Shown here: positions 50,397-58,777 of the stretch, piece by piece
Position numbering within the stretch: position 1 is the stretch's first letter
How the letters are laid out: each line of letters starts with the position of its first letter
Origin: Marispirochaeta sp.
Lineage (GTDB): Bacteria; Spirochaetota; Spirochaetia; JC444; Marispirochaetaceae
Direction of reading: 5' to 3'
NCBI RefSeq assembly: GCF_963668165.1
Contig: NZ_OY764212.1
Coordinates: forward strand, 1,116,001-1,180,000
Length of the DNA: 64,000 nt
Position numbers and translations under genes: made by a program
Notes under the pieces: generated by a model
Told to the model about the DNA's origin: nothing
Databases searched by the model: none
Seen by the model: the letters and a program-made list of their open reading frames with translations, nothing else

Positions 50397-51812
50397 TCAA
50401 GAGAACTGCCGGGATTCTGCTGGAGGAAATGCTATTGAAATCCTGGCCCCTCCGTTGCGCCCCTCATCGACCCAGATGCGCCCTTCGTGAAGCTGCATGA
50501 TACGCCGGGCAATAGCCAGGCCCAGCCCCGCCCCGCCGGCTTCTCTATTGCGGCTGGAATCCAGACGGTAGAAACGCTGAAAGATCTGCTCCCGGTACTC
50601 CGGAGGAATGCCTGGTCCGGAATCATCGACCCGCAGCAGGACCTCGCTTCCGTTTTCTTCCGTATACACATCGATCCGCCCGCCATCGGATACAGCCTTC
50701 AGGGCATTGGCAACGAGATTACGGATAACCTGAATAACCTTTTGTGAATCAGCATGAATTTGCTCCTTACCTGTATCCTGTATCCGGATTGAGATGTTTC
50801 GGGGAGCCGCCGCTACAGTAAACGGTTCAGCGGCTTCCCTGGCTAATTCACCCAGAAAACAATTCTGCTTTTTCAGCGTAAGCTGGCCGCCCTCAGCGGC
50901 CGCAAGTTCCCCCAGTTCATTAATCAGCCGTGCCATCAGTTCAGTCTCCCGGTACAGACTCTCAATACGGGCCCGGTCGGGCGTATACACACCTTCGAGA
51001 ATCATCTCCAGCTCCCCCTGCAGAATCGCCACAGGAGTCCGGAGTTCATGGGCGGAATCGCTGATGATCCGCCGCTTCCACTCTTCCGAGGACTCAAGGG
51101 CAGAAGCCATCGCGTTGAACTGGTCAATAAGCTCACCCAGCTCGTCGGAGCGCCGCATATCGATCCGTGAGCCCAGCTCCCCTTGCGCAATGGACCGGGA
51201 CGCACCTGCCAGAGCTTCTACCGGAGCGGCAATCCTGCGAAAGAGCACAGCCCCGAGAAAAACCGCCACAACAGCCACGGAGAGAGAGGAGACAAGAGCG
51301 GAACGGACAACAAGAGCCAGGAACTCATTTTCACTGTCATCAAGAGCCGGTACGATCATACTGCCGATAAAAACCCTTCCAATAGTTCTGCCGGCAGCCA
51401 CTACGGGAGTCCCGCGGCGAATATCAAAATCCTCGGGATACCGGCGGGCCAGGATTCCATGGGTGTCGGTAAAGATAGTCCCATCCTCACCCATAAGCAG
51501 AACCGGAGGTACCATACGGGGCATCATTCGGTTCACCATTCTGGAATGGTCCATCATTCTGCGGTTGGGTGCCATCCCGGGTCCCGACGGAAAGCGCAAG
51601 GCGTCAGATATTCCTGCCAGTGTACCCTGCTGCTGATAATATTCCTCCGCAAGACGAGCAACCTGCTCCGCCAACAGCTGATCCTCCTGCCGGACCATGC
51701 GGGTATAGGCCTTCTGCGTCGACATGGCGACAATGGCTATATTTACGGCGGCACCAAGAAAGATAATCAGCGCGAAAAAGGCAATAAAGGTAAAAAACAA
51801 TCTATGCTTCAT
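50397..51812 (-). CDS. Sensor histidine kinase with Met-rich periplasmic loop
   Basis: The 471-residue kinase has TM1 at about 5-30, a periplasmic region about 31-165, TM2 near 170-195 and HAMP. HisKA has S-A-H-E-L-R-T-P near 260, followed by HATPase with N-A-L-K-A-V and D-S-G-P-G-I-P. Residues 80-107 of the periplasmic loop contain nine Met and one His, a pattern of Cu(I)/Ag(I) ligands. It starts at ATG 51812 inside the response regulator gene end (11-base overlap). The HMA protein gene upstream supports copper or silver sensing. Confidence 0.88.
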   Translation of the reverse strand: MKHRLFFTFIAFFALIIFLGAAVNIAIVAMSTQKAYTRMVRQEDQLLAEQVARLAEEYYQQQGTLAGISDALRFPSGPGMAPNRRMMDHSRMVNRMMPRMVPPVLLMGEDGTIFTDTHGILARRYPEDFDIRRGTPVVAAGRTIGRVFIGSMIVPALDDSENEFLALVVRSALVSSLSVAVVAVFLGAVLFRRIAAPVEALAGASRSIAQGELGSRIDMRRSDELGELIDQFNAMASALESSEEWKRRIISDSAHELRTPVAILQGELEMILEGVYTPDRARIESLYRETELMARLINELGELAAAEGGQLTLKKQNCFLGELAREAAEPFTVAAAPRNISIRIQDTGKEQIHADSQKVIQVIRNLVANALKAVSDGGRIDVYTEENGSEVLLRVDDSGPGIPPEYREQIFQRFYRLDSSRNREAGGAGLGLAIARRIMQLHEGRIWVDEGRNGGARISIAFPPAESRQFS

Positions 51813-52539
51813 GGATCTGCGGCCCCGGCTCTTCTTCAGCGAGTTCAAGCTTGTAGCCCACACCCCATACCGTCTGTATATAGCGGGGATGTCTGGAATC
51901 CGGCTCCAGGGCCTTTCTTAGGTTTTTTATGTGGACATCGATGGTACGTTCATACCCTTCCCAGGGATCGTCCTGTATGAGCCGAAGCAGGTCCATACGG
52001 GTAAACACCCGGCCCGGGGATTCGGCCATACCTTTCAGCAAATCAAACTGGAGAGATGTCAGATCCGCCCTCTTACCATCAAGCTCTACCCGGCGTGAAT
52101 CCGGATCAACATGCAGTCCGTGATAGATCAACTTCCTGCCTGTCTCACTCTCCTCCGGGGTGCTGTTCATCCGCACCCGGCGGAGCTGGGCGCGTACCCT
52201 GGCTGCGAGTTCCTTGAGGCTGAAAGGCTTGCTTACATAGTCGTCGGCACCCGTGTCCAGACCGATAAGCTTGTCCTGCTCCTCGACCCTGGCGGTCAGA
52301 ATGATGATGGGAATGGACGAAAGTTCTCTGATACGACGGGTAACATCGATGCCGTCCATCTTCGGCATCATAATATCCAGGATTGCAATGTCCGGCCCTT
52401 CCCGGTGGTACAGTTTCATTGCATCCACACCATCAAGGGCAGATACCACCCGGTACCCCAGAGATGAGAAATAATCCACCATCATCTGATTGAGCTTCTT
52501 CTCGTCTTCAGCTACCAGAATGCACGCATTCTCCTTCAC
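51802..52539 (-). CDS. OmpR/PhoB-type response regulator
   Basis: The 245-residue protein has a receiver domain with acidic pocket E-D-E, phospho-acceptor Asp in I-A-I-L-D-I-M-M-P, Thr and Lys in S-K-P-F-S-L-K-E. A C-terminal winged helix follows (D-L-T-S-L-Q-F-D-L-L; G-Y-E-R-T-I-D-V-H-I-K-N-L-R-K). GTG 52539 is chosen because AGGAGGG lies 6 bases before it. It pairs with the overlapping kinase. Confidence 0.9.
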   Translation of the reverse strand: MKENACILVAEDEKKLNQMMVDYFSSLGYRVVSALDGVDAMKLYHREGPDIAILDIMMPKMDGIDVTRRIRELSSIPIIILTARVEEQDKLIGLDTGADDYVSKPFSLKELAARVRAQLRRVRMNSTPEESETGRKLIYHGLHVDPDSRRVELDGKRADLTSLQFDLLKGMAESPGRVFTRMDLLRLIQDDPWEGYERTIDVHIKNLRKALEPDSRHPRYIQTVWGVGYKLELAEEEPGPQIHEA

Positions 52540-52613
52540 GACACGCCCTCCTGCCATATACTATATACAGCAGATATGAACGAAATGTGAAGTAAAAGTG
52601 TGAGATAAGCCCT

Positions 52614-52874
52614 TCAGGCGTCCCGTACTGTATCCCAGTCAATCTCTGCAGAATAACCGAGACGATGCACAATCTCTTTTATCCGTTCAAGCGAACCGGC
52701 GTTGCCGCCATAGGTTACATTAATTTCACCCTTGCCCGCATCAACGCTAACCTCTCCAACACCCTGAACCTTCCGGCCCGCGTGTTCAATTGTAAAAACA
52801 CAGGACGTACATGTTGCTCCGCTCAGCTTGAGTGTTGCCTGCTTGCTATTGGTTCGTTCAAGATCAGTTTTCAT
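52614..52874 (-). CDS. HMA-type heavy-metal-binding protein
   Basis: The 86-residue protein has the metal-binding loop G-A-T-C-T-S-C-V near residue 20 (M replaced by A in the usual M-x-C-x-x-C) and the typical beta-alpha-beta pattern to residue 80. It resembles CopZ-like chaperones. It is the first gene of the leftward run and is followed 74 bases later by the response regulator. Confidence 0.85.
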   Translation of the reverse strand: MKTDLERTNSKQATLKLSGATCTSCVFTIEHAGRKVQGVGEVSVDAGKGEINVTYGGNAGSLERIKEIVHRLGYSAEIDWDTVRDA

Positions 52875-52920
52875 ATGACTAAAATACTAATATTAAGTCC
52901 AGAAGCGAATTTTTTTCCCC

Positions 52921-53044
52921 ATTGGTTTTTCTACAATTTTGGGCAAGATGGGGACCGCAGAGGGGGGGGGCCGCGCAGAGGAACGCAAAGGGCACAGTGG
53001 GGGATTAGGGTTGTAGAGAAGGAAAACTGCCTTTTAGCTTAGGT
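52921..53044. other. Intergenic G-rich tract
   Basis: A run of nine G (52962-52970) is embedded in CGCAGAG-type repeats (ACCGCAGAGG, GCGCAGAGGAACGCAAAGGG). Such CGCAGAG motifs are found scattered in intergenic DNA of many bacteria. No gene is present; the run may be prone to slippage or to sequencing error. Confidence 0.4.
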
Positions 53045-53191
53045 AGTGTCCCAAACCGTGGGGATGAATCGGTAGTAAAACTCCTGTCGTTAGAGAATTA
53101 ACTGCCCATGTATGCGCGTTGCAGAGTTTTTTCCAGATTCCCGGCGATTACCGAATCCCGCACGTTTTTCATCCCCACGCTTGCGAACACT
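53045..53191. repeat. R2 MITE-like repeat, copy B
   Basis: The 147-bp copy is collinear with copy A. It begins AGTGTCCCAAACCGTGGGGA and ends with the degenerate complement of AGTGTTCGCAAGCGTGGGGA. No clear target duplication flanks it. It lies in the space before the M29 gene. Confidence 0.72.
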
Positions 53192-53316
53192 AACTATAGC
53201 ATATCTATCCTTGCCCATCATCCCCATCTTTGTTGTAAGCCAGGGCTTTTGCTATTTCTCTCGTTTTGAGTATACTATCTGTGCATTCCAGAAACTTTAC
53301 CCGGGAGCAGCTTTTC

Positions 53317-54438
53317 ATGATACATCCACAACAAATAGAACTTGCCAACCTTCTTGTATCCCACTCAGTCGCGCTGAAAAAGGGCGAAAAATGCCTTATC
53401 CAGAGCCACGACGTTCCGGAGGAAATGGTAGAAGCACTTATCGATGCGGTGTACGCAGCCGGCGCTTATCCCGTGCTGGATTATCGGCTGACACGGCTGC
53501 ACCGGGCCATCCTGAAAGGTGCTGACAAGGAGAGCCTTTCGATTCTTGCCGAGACAGAAGCCTACCGCATGAAAAAAATGAACGCCTTTATCGGTATCCG
53601 CGGCTATGATAACCCAAAGGAGAACAGCGACCTTCCGGAAGCCAGGAGCAAACTCGAAATGACCTGTTTGATGAAACCGGTCCATCATGAGATCAGAGTT
53701 CCAAAGACTAAATGGGTCGTTCTGCGGTATCCCACCCCTGGTATGGCTGCCATGGCCGGATCGTCCACCCGCAGTTTTGAAGAATTTTACTTCTCGGTAA
53801 GCACCGGGGTCGATTATGCTGCAATGGCAAAAGCAATGGAGCCTGCGAAGGAGTTTCTGGAGCAAGCCCGAAATGTTCATATTACCGGGCCCGATACGGA
53901 TCTTACGTTTTCTATTGAGTCGGTTCCGGTAATCCCCTGCTTCGGGGAGCGTAACATACCCGATGGAGAAATCTTTACTGCCCCTGTGCGGGACAGCGTG
54001 GAGGGTACAATCAGGTACAATGCTCCCTCCAGTTTTTTCGGACATACCTACAGGGATATCCGTTTCACCTTCGCAAAGGGAAAAATTGTGGAAGCCTCTG
54101 CCGACAACACGGAGAAACTGAACGCCATTCTCGATACCGATGACGGGTCCCGGTACATTGGAGAGTTCGCCCTGGGTTGCAATCCCCGGATTATAGAACC
54201 CATGGATGAGATCCTTTTTGACGAAAAGATAGCAGGATCCTTCCATTTTACCCCCGGGAGCGCCTACACCGAGGCGGATAACGGCAACCGCAGTGCTGTT
54301 CACTGGGACCTGGTTTGTATTCAGCGTCCGGAGTACGGGGGCGGAACAATCGAGATGGACGGACAGTTAATCCGCAAGGACGGGATCTTCGTACATCCTG
54401 CCTTTACAGCCCTGAATCCGGAACATCTAACCCGCTGA
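53317..54438 (+). CDS. M29-family (thermophilic) aminopeptidase
   Basis: The 373-residue protein has the M29 metal-ligand segments: E in F-G-E-R-N-I-P-D-G-E-I-F near 210, E and H in the middle, and the C-terminal N-R-S-A-V-H-W-D-L-V near 327. ATG 53317 has GGGAG upstream; the longer frame has no start signal. It leads a five-gene rightward group with gaps of 10-30 bases. Confidence 0.87.
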   Translation: MIHPQQIELANLLVSHSVALKKGEKCLIQSHDVPEEMVEALIDAVYAAGAYPVLDYRLTRLHRAILKGADKESLSILAETEAYRMKKMNAFIGIRGYDNPKENSDLPEARSKLEMTCLMKPVHHEIRVPKTKWVVLRYPTPGMAAMAGSSTRSFEEFYFSVSTGVDYAAMAKAMEPAKEFLEQARNVHITGPDTDLTFSIESVPVIPCFGERNIPDGEIFTAPVRDSVEGTIRYNAPSSFFGHTYRDIRFTFAKGKIVEASADNTEKLNAILDTDDGSRYIGEFALGCNPRIIEPMDEILFDEKIAGSFHFTPGSAYTEADNGNRSAVHWDLVCIQRPEYGGGTIEMDGQLIRKDGIFVHPAFTALNPEHLTR

Positions 54439-54463
54439 GAACAGGACAACGAAGGGTTATACC

Positions 54464-55114
54464 ATGGCTCCGGAGATACCTGCCCACTACCTCAGGATTC
54501 TCGGACTTCCGAATAATCCCGATAGTGCCGAGATAAAACGGGCCTACTATCAGGCGGCCAGAGCCAACCATCCCGACTTGTTCCCGGACGGGGAACGCCA
54601 AAAACGTGAACTGGTAATGATGCGTATCAATGAGGCCTACATGGCGCTGACCGCTTTCCTGTGCGGACAGGAGAAGAACAGCGAACCCCGTCCCGTCAGG
54701 TCACCTTCAGCAGCAGCTCCCCCGCTGTCGGCTGAAAAACTCCCGGGACCATTGAAAAATCCGGATTATGTCTACTACAAACGGGGAATCGAGAATTACC
54801 GGGCGGGGCAGCGCAGGTTTTTTGACCGTAAAAACGCCGCCGGAAGACCTCAGCATTTTGTTCCGGACAGCCAGCTTCTCAGTCTGGCGATATCGGCACT
54901 GCGTCATTTTCAAAAAGCCTATGCCTGTTTTTATCAGGTTGTATCGGAATACCCCGACAGCATCTGGGTCAGAGACAGCAAGTTCCACCTGTGGCGGCTT
55001 GAACAGTACAACCGGGTCTACACGCGGATCTGCAGACAGCTTGCCTCCAGGGTTGCGGCCAAAGAGGGAAAACCGGAGGAACCGGGACTTGCAGAACCCG
55101 GCATGGAGGGATAA
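54464..55114 (+). CDS. J-domain protein
   Basis: The 216-residue protein has an N-terminal J domain (residues 6-66) with the H-P-D motif in N-H-P-D-L-F. A Pro/Ala/Ser-rich linker and a C-terminal helical part of unknown type follow. It lacks the G/F and zinc regions of DnaJ, so it is a specialised J protein recruiting DnaK. The partner may be encoded in this operon. Confidence 0.85.
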   Translation: MAPEIPAHYLRILGLPNNPDSAEIKRAYYQAARANHPDLFPDGERQKRELVMMRINEAYMALTAFLCGQEKNSEPRPVRSPSAAAPPLSAEKLPGPLKNPDYVYYKRGIENYRAGQRRFFDRKNAAGRPQHFVPDSQLLSLAISALRHFQKAYACFYQVVSEYPDSIWVRDSKFHLWRLEQYNRVYTRICRQLASRVAAKEGKPEEPGLAEPGMEG

Positions 55115-55126
55115 GCTGTTCCCGAA

Positions 55127-55987
55127 ATGAGCACACAGTACCCCCCATTCCTAAACCTGGCACCGGAACTGCGCGACCCGGCTTCTGCCGGATACCATAT
55201 TCTCCCTGTCCCTTTTGATGCAACCAGTACCTTTCGCAAGGGAGCAGACAGGGGACCATCGACCCTCCTTGAGGTCTCTGATCAGCTGGAGGAATATGAC
55301 ATCGAGACGAACAGTCTGCCCTGCAAAGCCGGTATATATGTTGAAGCCCCCGTTGAAGCCGAAAGCCCGCAGCAGCTTGTGCAAAGGGTGCAGAACCGGG
55401 TCCGGGCAGTTTTTGATGCAGGCAGGGTTCCTATTGTCCTGGGCGGAGAACACAGTGTCAGTGTTGGTGCCGCCTGGGCCGCGGCGGAGCACTTTGATGA
55501 CCTTACCGTCGTTCAGCTGGATGCGCACAGCGATCTGCGCCAGAGCTATCATGGGTCTCCTTTTAATCATGCCTGCGTTATGGCCCGAATACGGGAAAAA
55601 AGTCCTGTGCTTCAGGCCGGAATCCGCAGCATGGCTAAATCTGAGCTGGAGTACATTAATCCCGAACGCATGTTTTACGCCCATGAAATACACGAAGACC
55701 CCGAATGGATCAAGCGGCTCTGCTCCAGGCTCAGCTCCCGCACCTATCTGACAATAGACCTGGATGTCTTTGATCCCTCGATCATGCCTTCCACCGGAAC
55801 CCCTCAGCCGGGGGGCTTAAGCTGGTACACGGTACTCAAACTGATCCGGAGCATCACGGAGAAAAGCAGACTGGTGGGTTTTGATATTGTTGAACTCTGC
55901 CCGGATGGCAGCCATGCATCGCCCATGCTGGCAGCGAAGCTTTTATATAAAACAATTGCATACATGGAAAACATCCAAAGAGCATGA
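55127..55987 (+). CDS. Agmatinase-like ureohydrolase
   Basis: The 286-residue protein has the binuclear manganese-site motifs: G-G-E-H-S-V near 106 (E replaces the usual D), D-A-H-S-D near 128 and T-I-D-L-D-V-F-D-P near 209. The family includes agmatinase, guanidinobutyrase and related enzymes. Start ATG 55127 is 12 bases after the J-protein gene. It overlaps the next gene by ATGA, implying a common pathway. Confidence 0.87.
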   Translation: MSTQYPPFLNLAPELRDPASAGYHILPVPFDATSTFRKGADRGPSTLLEVSDQLEEYDIETNSLPCKAGIYVEAPVEAESPQQLVQRVQNRVRAVFDAGRVPIVLGGEHSVSVGAAWAAAEHFDDLTVVQLDAHSDLRQSYHGSPFNHACVMARIREKSPVLQAGIRSMAKSELEYINPERMFYAHEIHEDPEWIKRLCSRLSSRTYLTIDLDVFDPSIMPSTGTPQPGGLSWYTVLKLIRSITEKSRLVGFDIVELCPDGSHASPMLAAKLLYKTIAYMENIQRA

Positions 55988-58746
55988 GCACCAGAGTATT
56001 AGCCTGCGGCGTATTCCGCACCGACCTGGAAAGCCTTGTACAGAATTATTCACAGGATATTCAAATCACCTATCTTGAGGGAGGTCTCCACAGCGAACCG
56101 GCAAGGCTGCGGTCAAGCCTGCAGGAGGCCATCGACACAGAGGCAGAGGCGTCCAGAATCATCCTGCTGTTCGGGCTGTGCGGCACCGGAACATCAGGAC
56201 TGCACGCCCGTAAAATTCCTCTTGTTATTCCCAGGGTCCATGACTGCATCAGCCTCTTTTTAGGATCTTCCGCTGCGTATGCCGAGCAGTTCCGTCATAC
56301 CCCGGGAACTTACTATATCTCCGCCGGATGGTACGAAGAGCAGGTTCAGCCCCGTGCAGCAAAACCGGATAAAAGTGAAAAAGATCCTTCCCGCGAAACC
56401 ATCCGCCTCAACATTTCTCAAGACGTACCGGAGGATCTGGTCCTTATCTACGGCCGGGAAAACGCCGAGGCAATCCTCGATGTCACCCATTCCTGGAAGC
56501 GCAACTACAAGCGGGCGGTTTTTATCGATACCGGTAACGGGAATCGTGAAAAATACCGTACCCATGTTAAGGCTATTGGAAAAGAGTTTGGCTGGAAAAC
56601 CGAGACACTTCCCGGATCTACTCATCTCATAGAAAAAGCCCTTACAGTCAAAGAGACCGATGAGGATATCCTGGTGGTTAAACCCGGGCAGCTCACCTAT
56701 TTTGATGTCTCCGCCGGCAAACTCGGCGCCGGAGAACCTGATGCCTCAGACCTGGGGTATTCTCCCCATCGTCGCAGCTGGATAATACCGGGAATCCGCG
56801 GGACAGCTGGTCACAGACAACGCCGTATCGGCCTCGGCATCGACGCAGGGGGTACCTATACAGACACTGTGCTCTTTGATCTGCAGAAAGAAACAGTCCT
56901 GGCCAAGTCGAAGGCACTGACCACCCCCTGGGAATATACCGAGGGCATAGATAGAGCTCTGGAGCAGCTTCCGGCAGGAACTCTGATCCGCACCGAAATA
57001 GTCTCTGTATCGACGACCCTGGCCACAAACGCCATTGTAGAGAACAATCAACAAACCGTGGGACTGCTACTGATGCCTCTTGCAGAAGCGGTTGCCGGAG
57101 AGATAGACCACCGCCCCGTAAAGCTTATCCGAGGACGCATGAGCATCACCGGCGAGGTCCTGGAAGATATAGACGAGGCTGAAATACGACAAAGCGCCCG
57201 GGAGATGGTACAAAACCAGGGCGTGCGGGCTTTCGCCGTTTCCGGCTACGGCGGGACCGTCAATCCCGCCCATGAGCAAAAGGTTGCCGGTATCCTGCGG
57301 GATGAAACAGGGCTCATGGTCTGCGCAGGACACGAACTCTCGGGACATCTTGATTTTACCGTCCGGGCCGCAACAGCCGTTCTGAATGCCGGGATTATCC
57401 CCCACCTGGAGACCTTCTTTCATGCCGTTGAGGATCGTTTAAAAAGCCGCGGGATAAATGCTCCGGTTCTGTTTGTGCGGGGCGACGGGTTCCTTATGAA
57501 CTCCTCTTACGCCATGGAACACCCCATAGAAACCGCCCTTTCCGGACCCGCCGCTAGTATCGCAGGAGCCCGCTACCTGAGTAATTGTGACGAAGCCTGT
57601 ATAATCGACGTGGGCGGCACTACCTCGGACATCGCCTATATTCAGAACGGTTCCGTGGAAACCGACCCCGACGGCGCCATGATCGGCCCCCACCGTACTC
57701 ACGTGCAGGCTGTTGATATGGTGACCCTCGGCATGGGAGGAGACAGCGAAGTGATCTTCGACCGGGGTGATATCAGTGTCGGCCCCCGCAGGGTGACCCC
57801 CCTCTGCCGTCTTGGCATAAAAGGGGGAAAACTCCTGAAAGATCTGTCGGCCAAAATCGATGCCTTGGACGCCTCGAGCAGTGCTGCGCTTATCTGTCGC
57901 TACACCGGCAAAAAGCCGCCTTTCCAACCCAACAGGATAGAAGAAGTAATGCTGCGTTCCCTGGAATCGGGACCTCTTTCGGTTCTGGAACTCGCGGAAA
58001 GAGCCGGTCTGGGACACTGGCGCTTTCTTAAGCTGAACCGTCTTCTTTCTGTACGTTCCGTCGAAGTGCTTGGACTCACCCCGACTGACCTGCTGCACGT
58101 CGATGGCCGCCTCAAGCTGGGATCAAAAAAGACCGCCAGACTGGGACTTCAGCTTCACTCACGCCTTTCCGGCATCCCGGAAAAGGAGTACGCCCGGCGG
58201 GTCTGGAGCCGGGCGGAAGAGAGCATCAGCACCGGAATAATGGCAAAACTGCTTGACCTGCCTGCCTCTGACCCGGCAATAAACCTTCTGGTTCGGGGTG
58301 GCTCAAAGCGGGTCGCCCTTTCCGTGAAACCGACAGCGCCTCTTGTCGGACTGGGAGCCGCCGCGCCGTTTCTGCTGGGTGGCATCCTGCGCAGCCTTGG
58401 TCAGAAAGCCCAGATTCCGGAGAATGCCGACGTTGCCAATGCTATCGGGGCAGTCACCTCCTCGGTACGGGCTTATGCTGCCGGTTCGGTAATTCCCGCC
58501 GCTCCGGAAGGCTACCGATTGACCGGTTCATATAGGACAATCTACACCGAACTCAACCAGGCAGAGGCCGGCCTTGAAGATCGTCTGCTGAAAGAGGTCA
58601 GAGAAAAAGCCGCGGCCGCCGGTACCAGCGAAACGGAGGTCAGGCTCTCCGTCTGGGACAGAACAGCCTGCAGCGCTACCGGTGAAGTAGTTCTGCTGGA
58701 ACGCTGTATGCACGCGGAAATCCGGGGTCTGCCGGATCGTTTTTAA
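55984..58746 (+). CDS. DUF1638 - hydantoinase/oxoprolinase fusion protein
   Basis: The 920-residue protein has an N-terminal DUF1638 domain (about 1-230: L-A-C-G-V-F, L-F-G-L-C-G-T-G, P-R-V-H-D-C-I). A hydantoinase A/oxoprolinase domain runs from about 278 (G-L-G-I-D-A-G-G-T-Y-T-D-T-V), with I-I-D-V-G-G-T-T-S-D near 540 and S-G-P-A-A-S. DUF1638 otherwise occurs as a separate protein near corrinoid methyltransferase and related genes. ATP-dependent ring opening or reactivation of a partner are both possible for the second half. The ATGA overlap ties it to the agmatinase-like gene. Confidence 0.85.
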   Translation: MSTRVLACGVFRTDLESLVQNYSQDIQITYLEGGLHSEPARLRSSLQEAIDTEAEASRIILLFGLCGTGTSGLHARKIPLVIPRVHDCISLFLGSSAAYAEQFRHTPGTYYISAGWYEEQVQPRAAKPDKSEKDPSRETIRLNISQDVPEDLVLIYGRENAEAILDVTHSWKRNYKRAVFIDTGNGNREKYRTHVKAIGKEFGWKTETLPGSTHLIEKALTVKETDEDILVVKPGQLTYFDVSAGKLGAGEPDASDLGYSPHRRSWIIPGIRGTAGHRQRRIGLGIDAGGTYTDTVLFDLQKETVLAKSKALTTPWEYTEGIDRALEQLPAGTLIRTEIVSVSTTLATNAIVENNQQTVGLLLMPLAEAVAGEIDHRPVKLIRGRMSITGEVLEDIDEAEIRQSAREMVQNQGVRAFAVSGYGGTVNPAHEQKVAGILRDETGLMVCAGHELSGHLDFTVRAATAVLNAGIIPHLETFFHAVEDRLKSRGINAPVLFVRGDGFLMNSSYAMEHPIETALSGPAASIAGARYLSNCDEACIIDVGGTTSDIAYIQNGSVETDPDGAMIGPHRTHVQAVDMVTLGMGGDSEVIFDRGDISVGPRRVTPLCRLGIKGGKLLKDLSAKIDALDASSSAALICRYTGKKPPFQPNRIEEVMLRSLESGPLSVLELAERAGLGHWRFLKLNRLLSVRSVEVLGLTPTDLLHVDGRLKLGSKKTARLGLQLHSRLSGIPEKEYARRVWSRAEESISTGIMAKLLDLPASDPAINLLVRGGSKRVALSVKPTAPLVGLGAAAPFLLGGILRSLGQKAQIPENADVANAIGAVTSSVRAYAAGSVIPAAPEGYRLTGSYRTIYTELNQAEAGLEDRLLKEVREKAAAAGTSETEVRLSVWDRTACSATGEVVLLERCMHAEIRGLPDRF

Positions 58747-58777
58747 TTCGGTGCCGTTATTGGCAAGGAGTATAAAT

